Shown: one piece after another, positions 46,629 through 55,119 of the stretch | Position numbering within the stretch: the first letter of the stretch is position 1 | Layout: each line of letters starts with the position of its first letter | Source: Myxococcus stipitatus DSM 14675 | Lineage (GTDB): Bacteria > Myxococcota > Myxococcia > Myxococcales > Myxococcaceae | Direction of reading: 5' to 3' | Assembly (NCBI RefSeq): GCF_000331735.1 | Contig: NC_020126.1 | Location: forward strand, 1,736,001-1,800,000 | Length of the DNA stretch: 64,000 nt | Position numbers and translations under genes: made by a program | Notes under the pieces: model-generated | The model's database searches: none | What the model was told of the DNA's origin: nothing | Seen by the model: only the letters and a program-made list of their open reading frames with translations

Positions 46629-47921
46629 ATGTCGCCCGATAGCTCCGCTCCGCCTCCTGTGTCCCGCGCGCGTCGCGCCGGGTGGTTCTTCTTGTGCATC
46701 CCCCTGGTGCTGGGCGCAGCGGGGTGGTGGAGCTGGAGTGGGGCCGCGGGCGCGGCGGAGCCGGCCCCGAGCAACTCGCCCCTCGTCGAAGAGGGCGCGG
46801 GGGGCGCGGGGGCACAGGCTCCACCCAAGACGGCGGGGCCGGTGAGCCCGGGCGCGGCGCTGGTGCGAGGTCCGACGCCCGGGGCTCAGGACCTGAGCGC
46901 CGTGAGCCCCGAGCAGCGCGAGCGGCTGGCCCTGCGTGAGCTGTGGGGCGAGCGGCTGGAGCGGGCGAAGCAGACGCTGGAGTCCTATGTGGCGGCGACG
47001 CGGTATCCGCCCCAGTCGCGCTCCATTCGCGAGCACCCGGACCAGGTGGAGATGGCGGAGCCGGAGCGCACGCGCCCGCTGAGTCGGGAGCATCCGGACG
47101 TGCAGCTGCGCCTCAAGCAGGACCGGGTCTTCGTGGTGGGGGATGAGCTGGTGCGCTTCTTCGTCTCGTGTGAGGACGGACAGCGCACGCCCAGGCCCTG
47201 CGAGGTGGTGTCCGCCTCCGCGCACGAGGCCGAGCACATGGGGGGCGTGGTGCCTCCCGTGCCCGTCGCCTTCACGGATGACGGCGCGGTGGGGGACACG
47301 CTCGCGGGAGACGGCATCTACAGCGGGGTGTTCCAGCCCGCGAAGCAGGGCTTCCCGCTGTACTCGGGCACCATCCGCGTGAATGTGCGGGTGCGCTCAG
47401 GCAAGGCGGAGGGGATGGCGTTCCTGGACATCCTCTACACGCACGCGGTGCCGGCGACCTTCACGGGCCGGGTGCGGGAGGTGCTGTCGGATGGCTCGCT
47501 GCTGCTCTTCCTCGGCATCAACGTGCGCAAGGCGGGGCGGTACGTGGTGGCCGGGCGCATGGACGACGAGAGCGGCGCCCCCTTCGCGCACGTGTCCTTC
47601 AACGAGGAGCTGAGGGAAGGACTCCAGGAGGTGAAGCTCACCGTCTTCGGAAAGCTCGTCCTCGACGAGGTGCCCACCTTCCCGCTGAAGCTGCGGGACG
47701 TGGAGGGCTTCCTGCTCAAGGAGACGGGAGACCCGGACCGCGAGCTGATGACCGCGCTGCGCGGCTACGTGCACACCACGAACGCGTACTCGACCGACTC
47801 CTTCTCGCCCTCGGAGTGGCAGGGCGAGGAGCGCCAGCGGTACATCGACGAGTACACGCGCGACGTGGTCGAAGCGCAGCGCAACTTCAACGCCACGTTC
47901 GAGGGCGGAAAGCCTCCGTGA
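46629..47921 (+). CDS. Exported or membrane-anchored protein with beta-sandwich domain
   Basis: A 430-residue protein with a hydrophobic segment at about 18-36 (signal anchor or signal peptide), an Ala/Gly/Pro-rich linker to about 90, then a structured region. The part around AFTDDGAVGDTLAGDGIYSG, with acidic loops, and the following repeated beta strands resemble the choice-of-anchor X type domains common in myxobacteria; this is a resemblance, not proof. The end is charged and helical. It starts six bases after the secreted hydrolase-like gene, so the two are co-transcribed and may work together at the cell surface. Confidence 0.72.
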   Translation: MSPDSSAPPPVSRARRAGWFFLCIPLVLGAAGWWSWSGAAGAAEPAPSNSPLVEEGAGGAGAQAPPKTAGPVSPGAALVRGPTPGAQDLSAVSPEQRERLALRELWGERLERAKQTLESYVAATRYPPQSRSIREHPDQVEMAEPERTRPLSREHPDVQLRLKQDRVFVVGDELVRFFVSCEDGQRTPRPCEVVSASAHEAEHMGGVVPPVPVAFTDDGAVGDTLAGDGIYSGVFQPAKQGFPLYSGTIRVNVRVRSGKAEGMAFLDILYTHAVPATFTGRVREVLSDGSLLLFLGINVRKAGRYVVAGRMDDESGAPFAHVSFNEELREGLQEVKLTVFGKLVLDEVPTFPLKLRDVEGFLLKETGDPDRELMTALRGYVHTTNAYSTDSFSPSEWQGEERQRYIDEYTRDVVEAQRNFNATFEGGKPP

Positions 47922-47936
47922 CGTGAAGCGCGCGGT

Positions 47937-47956
47937 GGCCCCGGAGGCTCGGGGCC
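47937..47956. terminator. Hairpin between convergent genes
   Basis: GGCCCCG (47937-47943) pairs perfectly with CGGGGCC (47950-47956) around a 6-base loop, between the stops of two convergent genes. There is no T-tract. Confidence 0.5.
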
Positions 47957-47963
47957 GGGCGAC

Positions 47964-48947
47964 TCAGGTCTGGCTCGGCCCTTCCGGCATCAGCAGGGAG
48001 GGGTCCACCTGGACGCTCTCGAATGCATCCTGGATGGACGCGGGCGCGTGCTCCGGGCGCGCGGCGTTCATCTCCGACGTGGGCTCCACCGTCTCCGCCA
48101 CGGCGTCCACGCTCTGCGCGCCGAGCGCCGCGGTGGCCGGAATGCTGGCCGCGACGGGATTGGCCGCGAGCGTGCCGAGCACGCCAGCGAACGCCGCGTC
48201 CGTGGGGCCAGGCTCGTCGGGGACCAGGGTGCCCAGGTCGCTCAGGTCCGCGAGGAACTCCTGGGGACCCGCGGGCTCCACGGACACGTCGCTCCACGCG
48301 GACGCGGAGGTGCTCCGGGCTTGCGACGGCCCCTCCACGGAGGTGGCCGGGCTTCCCGGGACCTCCAGTCCGTGGATCAACGAGTCGTCGTAGAAGTCCA
48401 GGTCCAGGTCGAACGGGGAGACGGAGGCCGACGAGGTGCGGGGCGAGCCCAGCAGCGAGAGCAGATCCTCGGGTGAGTCCAGCTGGGTCGAGGAGGCATC
48501 CAGGTTCTGGAGCTCCCAGGACGCCTGGTCGGGCGAGAGGATGTCGGAGGCATCCGGCGCGCTCGCGCCCGAGCGCCGCGACGAGGCGGAGAGGCCGGGC
48601 TCGCGGGGGGCTCCCAGCGAGGAGGGGAGCTGGGCGCCCAGCAGCTGGCCGTAGCGAGGGGCCGAGGCCTCGAACGAGCTCTCGCCCGAGAAGACGCGCA
48701 GCGCCTGGTGCTCCAGGTCCCGCGTGGAGGCGCTCTCCTCCACGTCCCCCAGCTCGAACGAGGCCAGCAGCGCGTCGGCGCCATCCACCCCGAAGTCGCT
48801 CTCGTCGGAGAAGCCCCGGCGCACCTTCTCCACGGCCTGGAGCGACTCGCTCCGCTCGGGGCCGGCGACGGGGGCCACGTCCGCGTCGAGCGAGGTGCGC
48901 CGCAGGGCCGACATGATGCTCGAGGACAATCGGCGGATGGTCGTCAT
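47964..48947 (-). CDS. Ser/Asp-rich low-complexity protein of unknown function
   Basis: A 327-residue, acidic, largely disordered protein rich in Ser, Asp, Ala, Leu and Glu, with short recurring segments such as LDLDLDFYDDSL and DLLSLLGSP. The N-terminus is basic (MTTIRRLSSSIMSALRR) and could be an amphipathic helix. No domain is recognised. GGAAGG before the ATG and high third-position GC support coding. It is divergent from a PP2C phosphatase gene. Confidence 0.65.
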   Translation of the reverse strand: MTTIRRLSSSIMSALRRTSLDADVAPVAGPERSESLQAVEKVRRGFSDESDFGVDGADALLASFELGDVEESASTRDLEHQALRVFSGESSFEASAPRYGQLLGAQLPSSLGAPREPGLSASSRRSGASAPDASDILSPDQASWELQNLDASSTQLDSPEDLLSLLGSPRTSSASVSPFDLDLDFYDDSLIHGLEVPGSPATSVEGPSQARSTSASAWSDVSVEPAGPQEFLADLSDLGTLVPDEPGPTDAAFAGVLGTLAANPVAASIPATAALGAQSVDAVAETVEPTSEMNAARPEHAPASIQDAFESVQVDPSLLMPEGPSQT

Positions 48948-49280
48948 CGGTCACCTTCCTGGGGCCACACGTCGGGCTGCATCCGGATTGTCGTGGGGGC
49001 ACGGAAGAAGTTGCCAGAGGCCCCGCGTAAGCCTCCTCCCCACCTGGGTGAGGGGGTCCGCACCCATCACCTGTGGGGTCGTCCCCCCTCGTGCTGGAGG
49101 ACGTTCCGGGGTGGAGGGCACTTGCAACGTCCGCCATCAAACGAGTGCGGGGAGCGTCCCGAGGTCTTCTGGCACTCACGCTGCTTGCGCCCCAAAAAGA
49201 GAGGTATCCGTAGCGGGTGCCCACCTGGGGATGGGTGCTGGCCTTCCGCTTGCTGGTGAGAGGCCCGAGGAGGCGGTGTC
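48948..49280. other. Divergent intergenic region
   Basis: About 330 bases between divergent genes. No credible gene and no clear operator was found. Promoters for both genes should lie here, and GAGGAGG near the right end is the ribosome-binding site of the phosphatase gene. Confidence 0.4.
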
Positions 49281-50027
49281 ATGCTGCGTTTTGAATGCGC
49301 GGGACAGACCCATATCGGTCGGCGGCCCCACAACGAGGACTCGTACTGTGTCCTGCCGGAGCTGGGGCTGTACGTGGTGGCGGATGGGCTGGGTGGACAG
49401 GAAGGCGGCGAGGTGGCCAGCCGCTGTGTGGTGGATACGTTCGCGGGCCTGGGCCAGCGATGGGAGCAGGAGGATGAGGCGGCGTGGCCGGAGGTGGCGG
49501 ACCCTCGCCGCTCGCGAGAGGAGAACCTGCTCGCCGCCTGCTCGCAATTGGCCCAGCGCAACCTCCAGGCGCAGCGTGTGGGGCGGCTGAGCGAGATGGC
49601 CTCCACCGTGGTGGCGCTGGCGGTGGGCAAGGACGGCGCCGCGGTGGCCCACGTCGGCGACAGCCGCCTGTACCGGCTGCGAGGGGGGCGGCTGGAGTCG
49701 CTGACGCGAGACCACTCCTTCATCGAGGAGCTGCGCGAGGTGGGCATGGAGCCGCCGGGGGGCGCCTCCAACTGGCGCCACCTCATCACCCGCGCGCTGG
49801 GGACGGACAACGCGGAGCCCACGCTCCAGCGGCTCCACACCGAGCCCGGGGATGTCTTCCTGTTGTGTTCCGACGGCCTCTACGAGCCGCTGGGCCTGGA
49901 GGGACTGGTGCGGCGCCTGTCGCTGGCCTCCGCGCGGGAGGTCTGCGACACGCTGGTGGCGGATGCCTACGAGGCGGGAGGCAAGGACAACATCACCGCC
50001 GTGGTCCTGCGCGTCGCCGAGGCCTAG
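49281..50027 (+). CDS. PP2C-type Ser/Thr protein phosphatase (Stp1-like)
   Basis: A 248-residue PPM/PP2C phosphatase, removing phosphate from Ser/Thr residues and so opposing the many eukaryotic-like kinases of myxobacteria. All metal-binding motifs are present: RPHNEDSY, VVADGLGG, VGDSRLYR, LLCSDGLYE and AGGKDNIT. There is no signal or extra domain, so it is cytoplasmic and minimal. Its partner kinase is not in the window. A chemoreceptor gene follows 117 bases later. Confidence 0.93.
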   Translation: MLRFECAGQTHIGRRPHNEDSYCVLPELGLYVVADGLGGQEGGEVASRCVVDTFAGLGQRWEQEDEAAWPEVADPRRSREENLLAACSQLAQRNLQAQRVGRLSEMASTVVALAVGKDGAAVAHVGDSRLYRLRGGRLESLTRDHSFIEELREVGMEPPGGASNWRHLITRALGTDNAEPTLQRLHTEPGDVFLLCSDGLYEPLGLEGLVRRLSLASAREVCDTLVADAYEAGGKDNITAVVLRVAEA

Positions 50028-50144
50028 GCCCGGGAAGGGGGGCGGGCGGGTCAACCCCGCGAGCCGGGTCATCCTCGCCTTACTGCGCAATCCCCGAAGC
50101 TTGGGGTAGGGTGGGTCTCGGAGGATTTTCCGACACCGGAGCGC

Positions 50145-51968
50145 ATGACGCACAGCCTCGCCGCTCGTCTGACCGCGACCATCACCCTGGTCATCCTGGT
50201 CCTCACCGCGCTGTGCGTGACTTTCACGGGCGTCGTCTTGCGCTCGCGGATGAACACGGCGCTCGCGCAATCGCTCACCCAGGACGAAGCCGCCTGGAGC
50301 CGCCTCATCGCCCAGGAGGCGAGGACGCTGAAGGTGCTCCTGCGCAGCGTGGCCGCGCACGAGCGGCTCCGCTCGCTGCTCTCCGGCGCGGCGGTGGACG
50401 CGCGGGCGCTCCAGGCCTTCGCCGACGAGCAGAAGGTGCTCGTCTCGGTGGAGCTCTTCCTCGTCGCGAATCCGGAGGGCGCGCTGCTCGCGGGCTCCGC
50501 TCCGGGGCCGCTGCCGTCGCTCCCGGGGCTCGTGAAGTCGGGGGCGCCCGGCGTGCTCTTCGTCGGGGACTGGCCCTACTGGGTGGTGTCCCGTCCCGTG
50601 GAGGTGGAGGGGCGCGGCGTGGGGCACCTGGTGCTGGGGAGCCGGTTCGACGAGGCGCCGCTGCGGGACTTGAGAGGGCAGCGGGGTGTGGAGCTGCTCC
50701 TGCACGCGGGCGGGCGGATGGTGGCGGGGACGGTGGACCCGGCGGCCGCGCGCGGGCTGCTGGTGGCCGCGCGCACGGCGAAGGAGGGGCGCGTGGAGGT
50801 GGCGAACACGCGCTTCCGGGTGCTGAGCCAGCCGGTGGGCCCGGGGCTGGAGCTGGTGCTGGCGCGGGATGAGGAGGAGGAAGCGTCGCGCTTCGGCGCC
50901 ACGGTGCTCATCATCGTGGGCGTGGGGCTCTTCACGGCGCTGGCAGCGGGTGGGGCCATCTTCCTGCTGGTGCGGCGACTGACGCGGCCGTTGCGCTCCT
51001 TGACGGCGGCGGCGGAGCGGGTGGTGGCGGAGGGGGACTTCCGGGGCACGCTGGAGGTGGGCTCGGAGGATGAGATTGGCCGGCTGGCCGCGTCGTTCGC
51101 GGAGATGATGGTGCGGCTGCGCTCGCTGTTGATGGCGCTCAAGGGCTCCGCGGAGCAGCTGGAGTCCGCAGCGACGCAGCTCACCGAGTCCGCGTCCGTG
51201 CAGAACGAGGCCGTGTCACAGCAGGCCATCGCGCTGCACGAGGTGCAGATTGCCGCGCAGCAGCTCCAGGAGTCCTCGCGGTCCGCGGCCCGGCGCGTGG
51301 AGACCATCCAGCGCGAGGCGGAGAAGGCGAGCGGCTTCGGCCAGGCGGGTGAAGAGGCGGTGCGAGGCAGCGTGGGCGGGCTCACGCACATCCGCTCGCA
51401 CGTCGAGCAGATTGGCCGCACCGTCACCGAGCTGCATCAGCGCACGCGGCTGGTGGGCGACATCACCCGGACGGTGAAGGACCTGGCGGACCAGTCCAAC
51501 GTGCTGGCGCTGAATGCCTCCATCGAGGCGGCGCGCAGTGGAGACCAGGGCCGTGCCTTCTCCGTGGTGGCGCGGCAGATGCGCTCGCTCGCGGACCAGT
51601 CCGCGGGCGCGACGACGCGGGTGCAGGGCATCCTGGGCGACATCGGCCGGGCCATCACCGACGCCGTGCGCATCAGCGAGGGCGGCGCGCGCGAGGTGGA
51701 GGGCGGCCTGGACCAGGTGCGCGCGGCGGGGGAGAGCCTCCGCTCGCTGGCGGACATCATCCAGAGCAATGGCCAGACGGTGCGCAGCATCTCCGAGGCC
51801 GTGCGGCAGCAGGACGCGGGCATCGCGGAGCTGTTCGCCGCGCTCAGCTCCATGGCGGACGTGGCGGACCAGATTGTCGACCGGATGGCGGCCAGTGAGC
51901 AGGCCGCCGTCCAGCTCTCCGCCGCCTCCGGCGAGCTGAGCGCCATCGTGGGGCGCTATCAGATTTAG
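50145..51968 (+). CDS. Methyl-accepting chemotaxis protein
   Basis: A 607-residue chemoreceptor: TM1 at about 9-31, a periplasmic sensing region of about 220 residues (probably a single Cache-like or similar domain), TM2 at about 258-284, HAMP at about 284-340 and a cytoplasmic signalling domain. The hairpin tip reads DLADQSNVLALNASIEAARSGDQGRAFSVVA, close to the canonical sequence that contacts CheA and CheW. No che genes are adjacent, so it joins a system encoded elsewhere. GGAG precedes the ATG. Confidence 0.93.
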   Translation: MTHSLAARLTATITLVILVLTALCVTFTGVVLRSRMNTALAQSLTQDEAAWSRLIAQEARTLKVLLRSVAAHERLRSLLSGAAVDARALQAFADEQKVLVSVELFLVANPEGALLAGSAPGPLPSLPGLVKSGAPGVLFVGDWPYWVVSRPVEVEGRGVGHLVLGSRFDEAPLRDLRGQRGVELLLHAGGRMVAGTVDPAAARGLLVAARTAKEGRVEVANTRFRVLSQPVGPGLELVLARDEEEEASRFGATVLIIVGVGLFTALAAGGAIFLLVRRLTRPLRSLTAAAERVVAEGDFRGTLEVGSEDEIGRLAASFAEMMVRLRSLLMALKGSAEQLESAATQLTESASVQNEAVSQQAIALHEVQIAAQQLQESSRSAARRVETIQREAEKASGFGQAGEEAVRGSVGGLTHIRSHVEQIGRTVTELHQRTRLVGDITRTVKDLADQSNVLALNASIEAARSGDQGRAFSVVARQMRSLADQSAGATTRVQGILGDIGRAITDAVRISEGGAREVEGGLDQVRAAGESLRSLADIIQSNGQTVRSISEAVRQQDAGIAELFAALSSMADVADQIVDRMAASEQAAVQLSAASGELSAIVGRYQI

Positions 51969-51985
51969 GGAGGAGGGCCGGGCGG

Positions 51986-52747
51986 TCAGCCCAGCTCGCC
52001 GCCGTCGATGGCGTGCGCGGCGCCGGTGATTCCGCCCGCCGCGTCCGACGCGAGGAAGAGGCACAGCGCGGCCACCTCCTCGGGCTGGATGATGCGGCCC
52101 ATGGCGTTCATCGAGGCCAGCGCCTCGCGCGCCTCCTCGCCGGAGCGGCCCGTCGTCTTCGAGATGGCCGCCGTGGCGTGGGTGAACATGTCCGTCTCCA
52201 CCCAGCCCGGATTCACCGCGTTCACCGTCACCTGCTTCTTGGCGTACTCCGCCGCGAGCGCCCGCGTGAGGCCCAGGAGCGCATGCTTGGACGCGCAGTA
52301 GGCGGACGTGTACTTCATGCCGCGCACGGCGGCCATGGAGCCGATGTTGATGACGCGGCCCCCTCCGGCCTGGGCCATGGCGGGCATCAGCTCCCGACAG
52401 AGGATGAAGGGCGCCGTGACGTTGACGGCCATCACCCGCGCCAGGTCCTCGGTGCGCGTCTTGGTCAGCGGCGCGGACACGGTGATGCCCGCGTTGTTCA
52501 CCAGCACGCGAGGTGTCCCTTCCGCGAGAATCTTCTTCGTCGCCGCCACGAGCGCGGCCTCGTCCGCGACGTCCACGACGAGCGGATGGATGGCGGCGCC
52601 GCCCTCCTGGGCCAGGGACTCCAGCGCCTCCGCCGCGCGGGCCAGGGCCCAGACGCGATAGCCCTCACGGGCGAAGGCCAGCGCCACCGCGCGGCCGATG
52701 CCTCGGCTCGCACCCGTTACCACCACGCTCTTCTGGGTCGTCGTCAT
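51986..52747 (-). CDS. SDR family oxidoreductase (FabG-like)
   Basis: A 253-residue classical short-chain dehydrogenase: TGASRGIG cofactor loop, NNAG, catalytic Ser in NIGSMAAV, YCASK (Y-x-x-x-K) and a C-terminal TGAAHAIDGGE segment. It is close to 3-ketoacyl-ACP/3-hydroxyacyl-CoA reductases and to acetoacetyl-CoA reductases. It is divergent from an acyl-CoA dehydrogenase gene, which supports a role in acyl-CoA metabolism. The ATG at 52747 has a weak ribosome-binding site; a longer frame begins upstream with low-complexity sequence. Confidence 0.9.
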   Translation of the reverse strand: MTTTQKSVVVTGASRGIGRAVALAFAREGYRVWALARAAEALESLAQEGGAAIHPLVVDVADEAALVAATKKILAEGTPRVLVNNAGITVSAPLTKTRTEDLARVMAVNVTAPFILCRELMPAMAQAGGGRVINIGSMAAVRGMKYTSAYCASKHALLGLTRALAAEYAKKQVTVNAVNPGWVETDMFTHATAAISKTTGRSGEEAREALASMNAMGRIIQPEEVAALCLFLASDAAGGITGAAHAIDGGELG

Positions 52748-52863
52748 GCGCGGCAGCCTAGCGCCCTGGCCTGGTGGGGGCACGCGCGGCCACGAGGGCT
52801 TTCGCGCGCGCCTGGCTCCGGCCGCTCCTCGCACGAGGAGGAGGGCCGTACTAGGAGGGGGCC

Positions 52864-54045
52864 ATGGCACGCGCGGACATCACGGACCTGTTCCTGCTCG
52901 ACGACTTGCTGTCCCCCGAGGAGAAGGCCGTGCGCGACACGGTGGCGGCCTTCGTGGACCGGGAGGTGCTGCCCATCATCGGCGGGCACTTCCGCGACGG
53001 GACGTTCCCCCGCCACCTCATCCCCCCGCTCGCGGAGATGGGCGTCTTGGGCGCGAACCTCCAGGGGTACGGCTGCGCGGGGCTGAACACCGTGAGCTAT
53101 GGCCTCATCCTCCAGGAGCTGGAGCGCGGGGACTCGGGGCTGCGCTCCTTCGCCTCGGTGCAGGGCTCGCTCTGCATGTTCCCCATCCATGCCTACGGAA
53201 GCGATGAGCAGAAGGCGCGCTTCCTGCCGGCCATGGCCCGGGGGCAGGTCATCGGCTGCTTCGGCCTCACGGAGCCCGACTTCGGCTCCAACCCCGGAGG
53301 CATGCGCACCCGCGCACGCAAGGACGGGGACGACTACATCCTCAACGGCACCAAGACCTGGATCACCAACGGCGCCATCGCCGACGTCGCCGTGGTGTGG
53401 GCGAAGACGGAGGACGGCGGCCCCGAGTCCGTCCGAGGCTTCCTGGTGGAGAAGGGCATGCCCGGCTTCACCACGCGGGACATCCCCGGCAAGTTCTCCC
53501 TGCGCGCGTCCATCACCAGCGAGCTGTCCCTCCAGGACGTGCGAGTGCCCGCGCGCAACCTGCTGCCCGGAGTGAAGGGCCTCCGAGGTCCGCTGTCCTG
53601 CCTCAACAACGCGCGGCTGGGCATCGCCTTCGCCGTCACGGGCGCGGCCATCGCGTGCTTCGAGGGCGCGCGCGAGTACGCGCTCTCCCGGACGTCGTTC
53701 AACGGCAAGTCCGTGGCCAGCTACCAGCTCACGCAGGAGAAGCTGGCGGACATGCTCCAGGACATCGTGAAGGCGCAGCTCGTCGGCCTGCGCGTGGCGC
53801 GGCTCAAGGACGAGGGCAAGGTGACGCCCGTCATGGTGAGCCTGGCCAAGCGCAACAACGTGAAGAGCGCGCTGGATATCGCGCGGGTGGCGCGGAGCAT
53901 CTACGGCGCCAACGGCATCACCGACGCGTATCCGCCCGTGCGCCACATGCTGAATCTTGAGTCCGTCTTCACCTACGAGGGCACCCACGAGGTGCACACG
54001 CTGGTGCTGGGCAAGGCCATCACCGGACTGGACGCCTTCGACTGA
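52864..54045 (+). CDS. Acyl-CoA dehydrogenase, glutaryl-CoA dehydrogenase-like
   Basis: A 393-residue FAD-dependent acyl-CoA dehydrogenase. FAD-binding segments CFGLTEPDFGSNPGG and TKTWITNGAIAD and the closing YEGTHEVHTLVLGKAITG are clear. The catalytic base Glu in YEGTHEVH sits where glutaryl-CoA dehydrogenase has it (YEGTHDIH), so oxidative decarboxylation of glutaryl-CoA to crotonyl-CoA (lysine and tryptophan breakdown) is the best guess. GGAGG precedes the ATG. It is divergent from the SDR gene. Confidence 0.9.
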   Translation: MARADITDLFLLDDLLSPEEKAVRDTVAAFVDREVLPIIGGHFRDGTFPRHLIPPLAEMGVLGANLQGYGCAGLNTVSYGLILQELERGDSGLRSFASVQGSLCMFPIHAYGSDEQKARFLPAMARGQVIGCFGLTEPDFGSNPGGMRTRARKDGDDYILNGTKTWITNGAIADVAVVWAKTEDGGPESVRGFLVEKGMPGFTTRDIPGKFSLRASITSELSLQDVRVPARNLLPGVKGLRGPLSCLNNARLGIAFAVTGAAIACFEGAREYALSRTSFNGKSVASYQLTQEKLADMLQDIVKAQLVGLRVARLKDEGKVTPVMVSLAKRNNVKSALDIARVARSIYGANGITDAYPPVRHMLNLESVFTYEGTHEVHTLVLGKAITGLDAFD

Positions 54046-54053
54046 GCCGAAGG

Positions 54054-54082
54054 GGGGAGGCCGTTGCTCCAGGCGCCTCCCC
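54054..54082. terminator. Hairpin between acyl-CoA dehydrogenase and DUF2058 genes
   Basis: GGGGAGG (54054-54060) pairs with CCTCCCC (54076-54082), a 7-bp stem between convergent genes. Confidence 0.5.
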
Positions 54083-54134
54083 TCGTCACCGGGGGTGGGA
54101 GGAGGGGAGGACGCCGTGAAAGGTGAATCGGGGT

Positions 54135-55013
54135 TCAGCCCTGGTTCTCGCCGCCCTCGGGCGTCGGCGCCTCGACGGAAGCCGCCTCGGCCGGGGCCTC
54201 TTCGCCGCCGTCCGTCTCGGGCTCGTCGGGAAGCTCCGGCGCGGTGCCTGCGGCCTCCGCCGCCTGCTGCGCCTTGAGCTCCTCGTCGTTCATGAAGCCG
54301 ATGGGGCTGTCCTTCCGGTTGAGGAAGCGCACCGCCTTCTTCGAGAGCGCGAACATCTGCTCCGCCGCCGAGGAGGGCACCAGCGCGTGCTCGATTTGCG
54401 CGGGGTCCGGACGCTCCACCACCGCGAGCTCGCCGTCCTCCAGCCGCTTGGCCTGCTCCGGCGTCAGCTCCAGCCGGCGCAGCTTGCCCTTGCGGGTCAT
54501 GAAGTAGAACGCCGTCTCACCCGCCTCCTGGGGCACCTGAGCGCCCATGACGAGCTCGCGCAGCGCCTTGTCCAGCTCCACCTGGCGCTTGGACTCCGCG
54601 CGCTGGTAGGCCTTGGAGCCCGGCATGGGGGGCAGCTTGGGGATGGGCCGCTCGGTGGGGGCCGGGCGTCCGTGGTGGGGCGCACTGCTCCCGCCACCGC
54701 CGCTGCTTCCACCACCGCTCGGCCGGAAGGAGCCACCGCCATGGCGAGGTCCACCGCCACCACCGGGGGGACGACCACCGCTGGGGCGAGCACCGCCCTC
54801 GCGGGGGCCTCGGTCCTCGCCTCGGGGCGGAGGGCCACCGGATGTCCGGTTGTCATCACGCCGAGGCGGGGGACGGCTACCGCCGGAGCGGCCGCCCTCC
54901 TGGGATGGGGCCCTCCGGGCTTCCGCCTGGCTGGCGGCCGCATCGGTGGCCTTCTTGGATTGTTCCTCGGTGACGAGGCCCGCCTTCAACAACTTGTCGC
55001 GCAGGTTCTGCAT
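54135..55013 (-). CDS. DUF2058 family (YaiL-like) protein with Gly/Pro/Arg-rich insert
   Basis: A 292-residue protein. The start MQNLRDKLLKAGLVTEEQ and the later SKRQVELDKALRELVM, YFMTRKGKLRRLELTPEQAKRL and ALSKKAVRFLNRKD match the YaiL/DUF2058 family, described as nucleoid-associated or RNA-linked in enterobacteria. Residues about 30-120 form a long Gly/Pro/Arg/Ser insert with RGG-like character, likely to bind RNA or be disordered; typical family members have a much shorter charged region. The C-terminus is acidic. It is divergent from a lipoprotein gene. Confidence 0.82.
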   Translation of the reverse strand: MQNLRDKLLKAGLVTEEQSKKATDAAASQAEARRAPSQEGGRSGGSRPPPRRDDNRTSGGPPPRGEDRGPREGGARPSGGRPPGGGGGPRHGGGSFRPSGGGSSGGGGSSAPHHGRPAPTERPIPKLPPMPGSKAYQRAESKRQVELDKALRELVMGAQVPQEAGETAFYFMTRKGKLRRLELTPEQAKRLEDGELAVVERPDPAQIEHALVPSSAAEQMFALSKKAVRFLNRKDSPIGFMNDEELKAQQAAEAAGTAPELPDEPETDGGEEAPAEAASVEAPTPEGGENQG

Positions 55014-55119
55014 GAGTTGGGCGTTCTATCCCTTGCACGGCCGCACGCAAGCCGCAGCTTGCCGCTCCTGTACGCGCCACGTAACTTGCCGCCCCCGTGG
55101 TACCCCCTCCGGAGGAGCC

